A program made the translations under genes and the position numbers. Positions 17,731-26,339 of a stretch of DNA of 46,431 bases are shown in pieces. The notes beneath the pieces were generated by a model, which saw nothing but the letters and a program-made list of their open reading frames with translations, ran no database searches and was not told the origin of the DNA. Where the stretch lies: NCBI GenBank assembly GCA_035295665.1, contig DATGIQ010000684.1, positions 1-46,431 on the forward strand, given 5' to 3'. Position 1 is the first letter of the stretch. Each line of letters opens with the position of its first letter. The stretch is from DATGIQ01 sp035295665. Lineage in GTDB: Bacteria > Planctomycetota > Planctomycetia > Gemmatales > Gemmataceae.

Positions 17731-18276
17731 ATGAAGTCAGGCCCCTCTGAGCCGGTGCCGCGACACGCGGAATTTGATGCTCTATACCGGAAGCACAGCC
17801 GGGAGGTCTGGGCGCTGGTCTATGCGCGCTGGTTGAATGCTGACCTTGCCCTGGACATTGCGCAAGAAGCGTTCCTGCGCTTGTGGAAACAATGGGGACA
17901 AGGGGAGACCATTCTGAATCCCCGGGCCTGGTTGCTGCGCGTGGCACGCAACCTGGCGGAGGACCATGCGAAGAGTTCCTTCCGCCGCAATGGTACGCAT
18001 CCGCCGCAGATCATGAACGGCATCCGCGCGCAGGCCCGGCTGCCTTTGGAACAACTGGAACGTGAGGAGACGTTCGAACAATTGCGGGAAGTGATCGCCC
18101 AACTTTCCCAGGCGGACCGCGAGATCTTGACCCTCCGGTACGCCCTGGATTACAACGCGAGTCAGATCGCCGACGTCTTGGCGATCACAGCAACGGCTGT
18201 CCATATGCGCTTGAGCCGGGCCCGACAGCGGCTGGCGGAGCGCTTGACGGCCCTGGGAGTGGTACCAAATCCATGA
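17731..18276 (+). CDS. ECF-type RNA polymerase sigma factor
   Basis: The 181-residue protein has sigma region 2 at residues 18-85 (FDALYRKHSREVWALVYARW, DIAQEAFLRLWKQWG, PRAWLLRVARNLAEDH) and region 4 at about 115-170 (LSQADREILTLRYALDYNAS, ATAVHMRLSRARQRL). There is no region 1.1 or 3, as usual for ECF factors. ATG 17731 is preferred over GTG 17719. The stop overlaps the start of the following gene by four bases (ATGA), which ties it to a partner that is probably its anti-sigma factor. It likely redirects polymerase to an envelope or stress regulon; the target promoter is not visible. Confidence 0.92.
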   Translation: MKSGPSEPVPRHAEFDALYRKHSREVWALVYARWLNADLALDIAQEAFLRLWKQWGQGETILNPRAWLLRVARNLAEDHAKSSFRRNGTHPPQIMNGIRAQARLPLEQLEREETFEQLREVIAQLSQADREILTLRYALDYNASQIADVLAITATAVHMRLSRARQRLAERLTALGVVPNP

Positions 18277-18686
18277 ATTCTCTCCAACCGCATCGAGCAG
18301 GCTCCCTCGAACGGGATCGTTCGGCCGACGATCTCGACGGGCTGCTCTCCAGGTTTTTTCGGGCCCAGATGCTCGAGCCTTGGCCGGCGCTGGAGCCGCC
18401 GGCCATGCCGTCGGTCCGCACAGAGGGGGGCGCCGCACGCCGCCTTTCTGGTTTTCGCAGTCGGTTCGCTCTGGCCGCCTCGTTGCTGATTCTGTTGCTC
18501 GGTCAGCTATTCGTGTCGAGCCAATTCTCGGGTTTGGCACGCCTGGCCCCGGACAATAATCGCGGCAGGCTCGAAGCGACGAACCGGATTGACTCGGCTC
18601 CCGCGCTCGCGCCCAAGCCGGCTTCGAGCCTGAAGAAGACCGACGCCCATCATCCGGGCGAACGCACACCGATCCCTCGTCGTTAG
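18273..18686 (+). CDS. Single-pass membrane protein, probable anti-sigma partner
   Basis: The 137-residue product has a hydrophilic N-terminal part (about 1-65), one membrane segment (FALAASLLILLLGQLFVSSQ, about 70-89) and a short, Pro- and charge-rich tail. Its start overlaps the sigma stop, so it is translated with it. This layout fits a membrane-bound anti-sigma factor that holds the sigma at the membrane. No zinc-binding HxxxCxxC motif is present, so it is not the ZAS type. The function is inferred only from context and topology. Confidence 0.7.
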   Translation: MNSLQPHRAGSLERDRSADDLDGLLSRFFRAQMLEPWPALEPPAMPSVRTEGGAARRLSGFRSRFALAASLLILLLGQLFVSSQFSGLARLAPDNNRGRLEATNRIDSAPALAPKPASSLKKTDAHHPGERTPIPRR

Positions 18687-18713
18687 GCAGCCGCATGCCC
18701 ATCGCCGGGAAAT

Positions 18714-18742
18714 GCCCGCGGAGCATTCGGTTCTCCGCGGGC
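18714..18742 (+). terminator. Strong hairpin after the sigma/anti-sigma pair
   Basis: GCCCGCGGAG (18714-18723) pairs perfectly with CTCCGCGGGC (18733-18742) around a nine-base loop, 27 bases after the anti-sigma stop. No T-run follows (GTCCCCTTCCC), so it may end transcription weakly or protect the 3' end of the message. Confidence 0.55.
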
Positions 18743-18812
18743 GTCCCCTTCCCTTCTCGTCCTGGCTGGCTATACTTCCTCCGGTTTCCCTTTCCCTCCG
18801 GAGTGTATTGCC

Positions 18813-19721
18813 ATGATCATCTCCTCCCGCCGCCAGTTTTTGCAATCCGCTGCCGTCGCTGGGTCGGGCTTGGCCTGGGCATCGCCATCGCTGCGGGCGA
18901 TCGAACCGGTGCACCGCCACGGCAAGTCCCACATCCGGCTCAGCATCGCTGCCTATAGTTACCGCAAGTACCTCCTGTTGACCATCAAGCCGAAGCCGCC
19001 CATGACGCTCGACGATTTTATCGACACCGCCGCCGACATGGGCCTCGATGCCGTGGAACCAACCGCGTATTACTTCCCTGAAACCACTCCCGAGTATCTG
19101 GCCCACCTCAAGGGCCACTGCACCCGGCTGGGTCTCGACATCAGCGGCACGGCGGTCGGCAATAACTTCTGCATCCCTGACCCGGCGAAGCTCCGCGAAC
19201 AAATTCAGTCCGTCAAACAATGGGTCGAACACACCGCCCGGCTCGGAGGCAAGACGATCCGCATTTTCGCCGGTCCTCTGGCCAAGGGCGACTCCGAGGA
19301 GAAGGCGCGAACGCGGTGCATCCAGGCGATCCAGGAAGCGTGCGACCATGCCGGCAAATACGGCATCTATCTCGCCCTGGAGAACCACGGCGGCATCGTG
19401 CAGACGATCGACCAGATGCTGGCAGTCGTCAAGGGCGTCCAGCACCCATGGTTCGGAGTGAACTGGGACACGGGCAATTTCCAGAGCGCGGACCCCTACG
19501 CCGATCTGACCCGGCTAGCCCCGTATGCCGTGACGGTGCAGATCAAAAGCGAAATCAAGCGCATGGGCATGCCCAAGGAGGAGGCGGACCTGAAGCGGCT
19601 AATCGGCATCCTGCGCGCTGCCGACTATCGCGGTTATGTGGCCCTCGAATACGAGGCCGCGGAAGACCCCAAGACTGGCGTGCCGCGTGAAATCGAGAAG
19701 CTGAAGCCGTTGATGGGATGA
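18813..19721 (+). CDS. Tat-exported sugar phosphate isomerase/epimerase-like TIM barrel
   Basis: The 302-residue protein starts with a twin-arginine signal (SSRRQFLQSAAVAGSG, residues 4-19), so it should be exported folded. The mature part is an AP-endonuclease-2/xylose-isomerase-like barrel: LSIAAYSYRKYL, MGLDAVEPTAYYF, KTIRIFAGPL, YGIYLALENHGG (metal-binding Glu), WFGVNWDTGNF (metal-binding Asp), TVQIKSEIKR and YVALEYEAAED. Such proteins are abundant in planctomycetes, where many act on sugars outside the cytoplasm; the substrate of this one is unknown. No neighbour clearly shares its pathway. The lysine replacing the more usual His after VQIK may matter for metal binding. Confidence 0.85.
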   Translation: MIISSRRQFLQSAAVAGSGLAWASPSLRAIEPVHRHGKSHIRLSIAAYSYRKYLLLTIKPKPPMTLDDFIDTAADMGLDAVEPTAYYFPETTPEYLAHLKGHCTRLGLDISGTAVGNNFCIPDPAKLREQIQSVKQWVEHTARLGGKTIRIFAGPLAKGDSEEKARTRCIQAIQEACDHAGKYGIYLALENHGGIVQTIDQMLAVVKGVQHPWFGVNWDTGNFQSADPYADLTRLAPYAVTVQIKSEIKRMGMPKEEADLKRLIGILRAADYRGYVALEYEAAEDPKTGVPREIEKLKPLMG

Positions 19722-20012
19722 GCCGTTCAACGCTCCGGCCCCGGCAGACGCGGAAGAAGGAAGCGTTGATACAACCTGCCAACCAGGATTGCTTCGAGCG
19801 TTGGGGCAAGGATTTAAACCGTAAGAAACCTCGTCCCCCGTCCAGGAATCGCGATCGCGCCTAACCGGCGAAAGAAGCAAATGGACCCGGTCCAAAATCG
19901 TGCGTCGGGTTGAAACACGCTAGGTAGGTGTCAAGTACCTCGGCAAAGCACCGTGCCGGTAACGTATGCTGCATCACTCCCATTGCGCAGCCTCCCTAGC
20001 GTGGCGCGTCGT

Positions 20013-21152
20013 TCAGCGGAGCTGAGCTGTCCGACGGTTCGCTTGTGAATCGAAGATTGCAGCCTCGGTGGCCAAGCCTGGACCGAATCCCAGCGCCACA
20101 CAAGGCAGCGGCGCGCCCCGGTCGCGCAAATGCCTGAGAACGAACAGGATAGTGGGAGAAGACATATTGCCGCACTCCGCCAGGACCTCGCGCGAAACCG
20201 CGGTCGCATCCGGACCCAAGCCAAGCGCCTGCTCCACGGCGGTCAGGATGCGCGGCCCGCCCGGATGGATGGCCCAGGAAGCGATGTCACCCAGCCGTAG
20301 CCCGCATTCTTCCAACCACTCTTCCAACCACGGCCGCACATGCCGGGCCAACAGGTCGGGCACCCGTGTGGACAGCGTCATCTCAAAGCCGTGGTCGCCG
20401 ATGCTCCAGGTCATCGCCGATTCGCTGGCGGGAAAGAGACAGGCACCCGACGCAACCGCCTGCCAGGCATCCGCCGGAGCGTCCTCGGGCGAAACTCCCA
20501 CCAGCGCGGCCGCGCCATCGGCAAACAACGCGTTGGATACCATTTTTTTTGGATTCCAGCGGTACTCATAATGCAAGCCGCAAAGCTCCACCGCAGACAG
20601 CAGAACACGGGCGCCGGGCCTGGCTCCGGTGAAGGCCCGCGCAACCCGTAAACCGTTGAGTGCCCCATGGCAGCCCATGAAACCAACGTGGGTCCGTTCA
20701 ATCGTCGGTTTCAGCTCGAGCCCTTTGATCAACTCCACGTCGACGCCAGGCGCCCGGAAGCCGGTACACGAAACCGTCACCAGATGGCTAAGACTCCGCG
20801 GGTCCACTGCCGCCTCCCGCAGCGCCCGCCGGGCGGCTTCTACCGCCAGGGGGCCTGCCTCCTCGGCATAGTGTTGCATTCGCTGACTCGTGGTCGGTCC
20901 AGGGGCATCTTCGTGATCTTGTGGGAGAAATACCGACCCCGAGTGCCTGGTGCCGTGCAGGACATCGGCCATGATTTCCTGGGAGAACGCCAGGTGACGG
21001 CTCCGAATGCCGCTTTGGCGATAGAGGGCCGGCAGCAGGTCGGCTTGCTCCTCGGTTCGGCAGCAAATCGCTTCCGCGATCCGGACCGCCTCCGCCTGCG
21101 TGATGGCGGTGGCCGGTAAAGCGGTGCCGATACCCAACAGAGCGAGACTCAT
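20013..21152 (-). CDS. Type III polyketide synthase (chalcone/stilbene synthase family)
   Basis: The 379-residue enzyme has the thiolase-fold triad Cys161 (FMGCHGAL), His296 (AIHPGGPRIL) and Asn329 (CGNMSSPT), plus the C-terminal GFGPGL loop. It would condense an acyl-CoA starter with malonyl-CoA units to a pyrone, resorcinol or quinone precursor. The start ATG 21152 begins MSLALLGIGTALP, typical of the bacterial members, and lies seven bases after the preceding stop. Within the operon an FAD oxidoreductase and a methyltransferase come first, suggesting a product that is hydroxylated or reduced and methylated, such as an alkylresorcinol or alkylquinone. The starter cannot be predicted from what I can see. 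Confidence 0.93.
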   Translation of the reverse strand: MSLALLGIGTALPATAITQAEAVRIAEAICCRTEEQADLLPALYRQSGIRSRHLAFSQEIMADVLHGTRHSGSVFLPQDHEDAPGPTTSQRMQHYAEEAGPLAVEAARRALREAAVDPRSLSHLVTVSCTGFRAPGVDVELIKGLELKPTIERTHVGFMGCHGALNGLRVARAFTGARPGARVLLSAVELCGLHYEYRWNPKKMVSNALFADGAAALVGVSPEDAPADAWQAVASGACLFPASESAMTWSIGDHGFEMTLSTRVPDLLARHVRPWLEEWLEECGLRLGDIASWAIHPGGPRILTAVEQALGLGPDATAVSREVLAECGNMSSPTILFVLRHLRDRGAPLPCVALGFGPGLATEAAIFDSQANRRTAQLR

Positions 21153-21159
21153 GTTCCAG

Positions 21160-22314
21160 CTACTTTCCAGCGAAGCGGCGGAGAAACGGTTTCGCCAACC
21201 CCGGTGCGTGTGACAGCACGGCCAACAACAGGTGTACCAAGGCCGGACGCCGCAAGGTCTGTGCCGCCAGCCGGCACAGGCGTTGCTGTTTGGCAAGCAG
21301 GCAAGCATAGCGGGCGGCCCATTCCCGCGCCCATTCCGGTCTCCACGCCTCCTGGGCACGGTGGGCGAGCGGTGCCACGGCGAGACCGGTTGCCAGGGCC
21401 CAGGCGATTCCTTCGCCGGTGAACGGCTCGATGTATCCAGCTGCATCACCCAGGACCAGAACGCGGTTGCCACCGAGACATCGCGCCCGCCGGGTGAGTG
21501 CGGGCGTGCCGCGCCAGGCGCGTCCCGCGAGATCGGGAATGTTCGGCCAGCGAACCTGGTCGAGGAGCTGGGCCACGGCCCCTCCGGGACCGCCGGCTTG
21601 CTTTACGAGTCCCACGTCCAATGCGGCCGCCAAATTCAGGCGTCCGTCTTCGCGCCGCACCAAACCCACATAGCCACCCGTCCCACAAGTCATGTAAATG
21701 ATACCGGTACGGTAGAAGGCGGGTGCTCGATCCACCAGCACGCCGGCCCCGATGCGCGATCCCTTGGCAAGGGTAGGCGCAAGGCTGGATTCGCCAGACG
21801 GCCCGAGACTGCCCAGGCCGACGGCAACGAGCACCAGCCGGGCGCGGACTTCCTGTCGCACTTCCGGACGCCGAAGGATCACGGATCGAAACGATTGCCG
21901 CTCTTCTCCCAGGGCAGCGAGAACACCGGGCAAGAAATCCGCCCCTGCATCTCTTGCCGCCTGGACCAGTGCCGCATCCAAGGTCTCGCGGGAAAGGGCT
22001 ACTCCGCCGGCCAGCGGGAGCGCCACCTGGCCATTGGCAGCGGCCAGCTCGATGTGGCGGAGCGGCACGGCCCCCCGTTGCCCGGCCAAACTTCCAAGGC
22101 CCACCCGATCCAAAGTTGCCAGGGCCCCGGCATTCAAGCAACAGCCACACACCTTCCAGCGGGGGAAGTGCGCTTTATCCACCAGCAGCACCGAGCTTCC
22201 CATCCGCACCAGCTGGTGGGCCGCCAGCGACCCTGCCGGTCCGGCTCCCAGGATGACGACATCCCAGCATCGGTCGCCGGCCTGCTCGCAGCGGAGGGTG
22301 GGGGCGATGTTCAT
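21160..22314 (-). CDS. FAD-dependent oxidoreductase (geranylgeranyl-reductase/aromatic-hydroxylase-like)
   Basis: The 384-residue protein begins at ATG 22314, which overlaps the upstream stop as ATGA. It has the N-terminal FAD fold (DVVILGAGPAGSLAAHQLVR, residues 17-36), a CGCC motif near residue 55 (KVCGCCLNAGAL), and the second FAD motif RVLVLGDAAGYIEPFTGEG near 290. These are features of the geranylgeranyl reductase group that includes tryptophan halogenase- and PHBH-like enzymes. In polyketide clusters related enzymes hydroxylate or reduce the ring or chain. The CGCC segment is seen in many quinone- or lipid-tailoring members. It acts with the flanking synthase and methyltransferase by context. 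Confidence 0.88.
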   Translation of the reverse strand: MNIAPTLRCEQAGDRCWDVVILGAGPAGSLAAHQLVRMGSSVLLVDKAHFPRWKVCGCCLNAGALATLDRVGLGSLAGQRGAVPLRHIELAAANGQVALPLAGGVALSRETLDAALVQAARDAGADFLPGVLAALGEERQSFRSVILRRPEVRQEVRARLVLVAVGLGSLGPSGESSLAPTLAKGSRIGAGVLVDRAPAFYRTGIIYMTCGTGGYVGLVRREDGRLNLAAALDVGLVKQAGGPGGAVAQLLDQVRWPNIPDLAGRAWRGTPALTRRARCLGGNRVLVLGDAAGYIEPFTGEGIAWALATGLAVAPLAHRAQEAWRPEWAREWAARYACLLAKQQRLCRLAAQTLRRPALVHLLLAVLSHAPGLAKPFLRRFAGK

Positions 22315-23027
22315 GGGCGCTCCCATTCCAGCAGCATCCGGCATGGCCACCGCCGCGACACATGGGCAGTGTCCAGACCTGCCCGCCGTGCCAAGGTGAC
22401 CAACTCCGCCGCCGTAAACGCCCCTTCCACGGAGCGCGGCCCATCGGTATGCACGACATCGCTGGCAGACAAAACCCGGGTGGCCAGGAACGCCAGGACG
22501 TAGCCGGACCAGCTGCGAACCAGGTCGTTAATCAGGAAGAGATGCCGAGCGGCTGCCGCCATGGCCTGGATGAGACCGATCGCTTGATCTTCCTCGAGAT
22601 GGTGCAGAAAGAGCGAACTGGCCACGATATCGTAGCTGTCCGGAAGTCCGTTCTGGAGAACGTCCCATTCAAAAAAATGGAGATCGGCCTGGCATGCTTG
22701 GGCACGCCGGCGTGCATACTCCACGGCGCAGGGGCTGCGGTCGCAGCCGGCAATTTCCAGCTTCAGTCCGGCGCGGCGGGCCTTTTGCCAGAGGCGGAGG
22801 GGAATATCGCCACCACCGGTGGCCACGTCGAGCAGGTGGAGCGGTTGATGCGGGTGTCGCTGGAGATGATCGCGAATGGGCCGCCACAAGAGGCGGGCAC
22901 TGCCGCTCCACCAATTGATGCGCTCCAGCCCGCACAATGCCTGGATATGGCGGTCCGCGGCCAAATCGGGTCGATCCATGATCTCCGGCCGGCGTCGGCG
23001 CTGGGCAACCGAGTGAAGCAACAGCAT
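22311..23027 (-). CDS. Class I SAM-dependent methyltransferase
   Basis: The 238-residue protein from ATG 23027 (AGGA seven bases upstream; a later ATG at 22979 is less well placed) has motif I LLDVATGGGDIPLRL, motif II-like EIAGCDRSPCAVEYA and DIVASSLFLHHLEE. It then has a short helical C-terminal domain ending WPCRMLLEWERP. This layout resembles UbiE-like or polyketide-cluster C/O-methyltransferases. It is the first gene of the operon and its stop overlaps the FAD enzyme start by four bases, so methylation of the polyketide product is the best inference. Confidence 0.85.
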   Translation of the reverse strand: MLLLHSVAQRRRRPEIMDRPDLAADRHIQALCGLERINWWSGSARLLWRPIRDHLQRHPHQPLHLLDVATGGGDIPLRLWQKARRAGLKLEIAGCDRSPCAVEYARRRAQACQADLHFFEWDVLQNGLPDSYDIVASSLFLHHLEEDQAIGLIQAMAAAARHLFLINDLVRSWSGYVLAFLATRVLSASDVVHTDGPRSVEGAFTAAELVTLARRAGLDTAHVSRRWPCRMLLEWERP

Positions 23028-23293
23028 AGGGGCATCCTGTGGACAGCGGCCGAAGCTCTCGTAAACTCATCGTACCAAAGCCCATCCAAAAGACAGCGCC
23101 CAGCAGCCGGACTGGCGGAAACCGCCCGTGCGCTGACTCCCCCGGAACGCTTTCCCCGCTTTCGGCGCGACCTTGACCCCCTCTGCCAGCGTATTAGAAT
23201 GGGAACCATTGCAGTGTCTTCGGTGGGGCTTGCGGCCGTACACCGGAACATTGTTTCTCCATCCTTGTTTCTCCTGACACCGAGGCATCTGCT

Positions 23294-24598
23294 ATGAAAT
23301 CGCTTGGTCGGATTGTGCTGGCCATTTTCGCTGTCGTCGTCCTGGTAGCCGGCATTACCTTCGTAAAGCAATACCAGGTCAGCCCCAATGAGGCCCCGAC
23401 ACCGCCCGCCAGCTCGCCGGGGGCCGTCCGGGCAGCGGAAATCAAGCTGACGTTCCCCAAGGGAGTGATCTGGGAATGGCAACCGGCGAAGGATGGCGAA
23501 TTCGAACAGCAAAGCGAAGGATTCAAGGATTTCTTGTTCCAAAACGACAATTCCGTGCCCGTGGAATTGGGCCTGAAGGCGAAGAGTTGCAAGTGTTCCG
23601 AGGTTTCTGTGGGGCTCCTTCCCGCTGCGGATGTCCAGCGCTATTCCAGTGAAGATGCTTCCAAAGCCGGTGCCGATACGGCCAAGGTTCAGACGCAGAA
23701 GCTCGAAGTCGATGATCTGAAGGGAGTCATCGTGGCCCCCGGCGACGGGGGGGTGATTCGCCTCAACTGGAAAGATAAGAAGGATAAGGAGCCGCACGAA
23801 CGGTATGAGCGGCTCGTCGTCGATGTCTGGGCACAGGCACAAGCGGGCGGTCCCCGCACCATTCATAAACTGGAGCTGCCGATTACTTACGTCCCCGCCC
23901 TTCGTATCCGGGAAGACATCCTGAAGCTGCCCGATCTCTACCTCAACGGCAAAGAAACCCGGGAGTTCAAGTGCTGGTCGTCCACGCGGCCGAAGTTCTC
24001 CCTGACGGCCAAGGAACGGACAGGCGATCCGTGCTTCGTCTGTTCCTGCATGCCGCTGACAGACAAGGAACGTCAGGAGATGGAGGAGTCCACCAAAACG
24101 CGGGTGTTGTGCGGCTACGTGGTCCGGGTGACAGTGAACGAGCGGCTCAACGATAACGTCCAGATGGAGCTGGGGCCGTTTGGCCGTCGGATTGACCTCA
24201 AGAGCGATCCCGACATCGAACCGACGAGTGTCCTGGTGGCCGGCGTTGTCCGGGGGGATGTTACGGTTGAAACGGACGATGAGAGAGGCGGCATCCTGCT
24301 GGGGCCCTTCCCGGCCAAGAACGGCATTACCAAGGTCGTCAAGCTGACCGCCCACCGCCCCGACTTGGAGCTGAAGCTGGACAAGGTGGAGCCGGACGGT
24401 TCGACGCACTTGAAGGTGATCTCGTTGAAGAAAACCAGCACGCCGGTCGGCGGCCGGACCAAGTGGGAGTTGACCGTCGAAGTTCCCCCCGGAGGGCCGT
24501 CGGGTCGATTGCCCGATCACAGTGCGGTTCGCTTGACCATACCCGGCAACCCGCCGCGACACATTCGCATTCCGGTCAGCGGCTTCGCCACCCAATGA
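23294..24598 (+). CDS. Membrane-anchored DUF1573-like protein
   Basis: The 434-residue protein has one N-terminal membrane segment (IVLAIFAVVVLVAGITFV, residues 7-24) and a large beta-rich extracytoplasmic part. The segment FLFQNDNSVPVELGLKAKSC followed by CSEVSV and a later GGVIRLNWKDKKD pattern resembles DUF1573 domains, which have an N-x-x-x-x-x-V....CxC strand and an Ig-like fold. A Cys-rich centre (CFVCSC, near residue 250) and a second Ig-like unit (RGDVTVETDDERGGILLGPF) follow. It lies 114 bases before the cytochrome-like gene on the same strand, so they may be an operon. The function is unknown. Confidence 0.7.
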   Translation: MKSLGRIVLAIFAVVVLVAGITFVKQYQVSPNEAPTPPASSPGAVRAAEIKLTFPKGVIWEWQPAKDGEFEQQSEGFKDFLFQNDNSVPVELGLKAKSCKCSEVSVGLLPAADVQRYSSEDASKAGADTAKVQTQKLEVDDLKGVIVAPGDGGVIRLNWKDKKDKEPHERYERLVVDVWAQAQAGGPRTIHKLELPITYVPALRIREDILKLPDLYLNGKETREFKCWSSTRPKFSLTAKERTGDPCFVCSCMPLTDKERQEMEESTKTRVLCGYVVRVTVNERLNDNVQMELGPFGRRIDLKSDPDIEPTSVLVAGVVRGDVTVETDDERGGILLGPFPAKNGITKVVKLTAHRPDLELKLDKVEPDGSTHLKVISLKKTSTPVGGRTKWELTVEVPPGGPSGRLPDHSAVRLTIPGNPPRHIRIPVSGFATQ

Positions 24599-24712
24599 CA
24601 GGAAGCCAGGATGGCAGGACCAAAGTTCGGGGCGCGCGAAAGCGGTCGATGGCCACCCCGAACGCGGAGTACAGACTGCTGACCCCTGAATTCGGATCTG
24701 AGGAAACCGATC

Positions 24713-26287
24713 ATGGTAAAGGAAGACCGAGAGCATTGGAAGCGGCTGGCTGCCAAGGCGCGTGGGGCCCTGGTCATGGCGATCCTGGCATGCACCGTTG
24801 TCGTGAGTGCCACGGGCCTCATCGCTGCGCGATGGTTGCTGCGGCCGGCGGAGGAGGATGAGCGGCCCGCAAAGCGCGCCGCCCTGGCAACGTCGCAGAC
24901 CGCGCTCTTTCGGGATTGGCCCAAGCCTGATGTGGCCGTGGTGCTCTCGGGGCAGCAATTTGGCTACTTGCAGCCATGCGGTTGCTCCGAGCCACAAAAA
25001 GGGGGCCTGGCACGTCGCTTTAACCTGTTCCAAAATCTGCGCCAGCGCGGCTGGGACGTTGTGGCCGGCGACCTTGGGGACATTGCCCAGCCGGGCGGCT
25101 CGTCCACGCCATTGGAGCAAGCGCTCCTGAAATACAAATACTCGATGCTGGCCCTCAAGGAAATCAAATACAGCGGCGTGGCCATTGGCGCCAACGAGAT
25201 GCGGCTGCATCTCCTGACCACCTTGGCGGAGTTTGCCCTGAATGAGCGTTCGCCCCGGGTGTTAGCGGCCAACCTGAAGGACAAGGAAAAAGAGTTTCCC
25301 GAGATGGTTGGTTCCACGACCGTAAGCACCGGCAAGGAAGGGACGCCGAAAGTCGGCTTCGTCGGGATTGTTGGCCCGAGCGTGGCCAAGCTATCCCAAG
25401 ATCCCGAGGCACGCTTTGAAAGCGATGAGAAAGCCCTGCCGGCCGCGTTGACCGAGCTTCAAAAACAGGGCGCGGAGCTTCGGGTGCTGCTGTATCAGGG
25501 CACCCAGGAGGAAGCCACCGCTTGCGCCAAGCGGTTTCCGAAGTTCCAGATCATCTTGTGCCTGACTCAAGAGGAAGAACCCTCCGGACGGCCGGAGCAG
25601 GTTGGCAATAGCTTGATCATCGGCGTTGGCCACAAGGGCCGTTATGTCGGCGTCGTGGGGGCATACGGCGGCAAAACACCCGGTCAGCCATTCCAGTTGC
25701 GGTACGAGCTGGTCGCCCTCGGGCCGGAATTCGAAACGCCCGAAGGCAAGGAGAAGGACAACCCCATCCACGCGCTCCTCCAGCGCTACGCGGAGGAGGT
25801 ACAGAAAGGGAATTACCTGGCCAAGTTTGTTCATACGGCCAAGCACCGTGTGCAGATCGATTTCCCGAAGGCGACCTACGTCGGTTCGGAGCAGTGCAAA
25901 AAATGCCATGAGGCCGCCTATGCGATATGGGAAGCGTCGCCGCACCCACATGCCTATGAAGCACTCGTAAACAAGGCCAAGCGACCGACGCTACGGCAAT
26001 TTGATGGTGAATGCGTGGCATGCCACGTGATCGGCTTCGGCTACGCCGGGGGATATACGGATGAGCAGCACACGCCCAACCTCAAAGGTGTCGGCTGCGA
26101 AAGCTGTCATGGCCCGGCAAGCCTGCATGTTGCCAACCACAAAGATAAGCAGATTCGGGCGGCGCTCAATCCGTGGAAGGGGAACACCAGTCTGATCAAT
26201 GACAGCTGCCAGAAGTGCCACGATTCGGATAACAGCGTGAACTTCAAGTTTGAGAAGTACTGGAAAGATAAGAAGATCGAGCACTAA
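24713..26287 (+). CDS. Metallophosphatase-like domain fused to a four-haem cytochrome c554-type domain
   Basis: The 524-residue protein has one N-terminal membrane helix (about 20-42). A domain related to the 5'-nucleotidase/UshA metallophosphatases follows (DVAVVLSGQQFGYLQPCGCS, KGGLARRFNLFQ, VVAGDLGDI, GANEM), with a Cys-rich loop near residue 90. The last 140 residues carry four CxxCH haem-binding sites at about 395 (CKKCH), 434 (CVACH), 462 (CESCH) and 499 (CQKCH). The GSEQCKKCHEAAYAIWEASP block is typical of cytochrome c554/c'-type modules. It should be an extracytoplasmic electron-transfer protein held in the membrane. The metallophosphatase half lacks some expected metal ligands to my eye, so its catalysis is doubtful. 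Confidence 0.85.
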   Translation: MVKEDREHWKRLAAKARGALVMAILACTVVVSATGLIAARWLLRPAEEDERPAKRAALATSQTALFRDWPKPDVAVVLSGQQFGYLQPCGCSEPQKGGLARRFNLFQNLRQRGWDVVAGDLGDIAQPGGSSTPLEQALLKYKYSMLALKEIKYSGVAIGANEMRLHLLTTLAEFALNERSPRVLAANLKDKEKEFPEMVGSTTVSTGKEGTPKVGFVGIVGPSVAKLSQDPEARFESDEKALPAALTELQKQGAELRVLLYQGTQEEATACAKRFPKFQIILCLTQEEEPSGRPEQVGNSLIIGVGHKGRYVGVVGAYGGKTPGQPFQLRYELVALGPEFETPEGKEKDNPIHALLQRYAEEVQKGNYLAKFVHTAKHRVQIDFPKATYVGSEQCKKCHEAAYAIWEASPHPHAYEALVNKAKRPTLRQFDGECVACHVIGFGYAGGYTDEQHTPNLKGVGCESCHGPASLHVANHKDKQIRAALNPWKGNTSLINDSCQKCHDSDNSVNFKFEKYWKDKKIEH

Positions 26288-26339
26288 AGAACACCGGATT
26301 GGGACCAGCAGCCGATTCTCCTTCCGATGGAGGTCACCC

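Noticed and set aside
19722..20012. Possible small RNA or gene between the TIM barrel and the polyketide synthase
   Set aside because: No frame, hairpin or promoter-like element that stands out.
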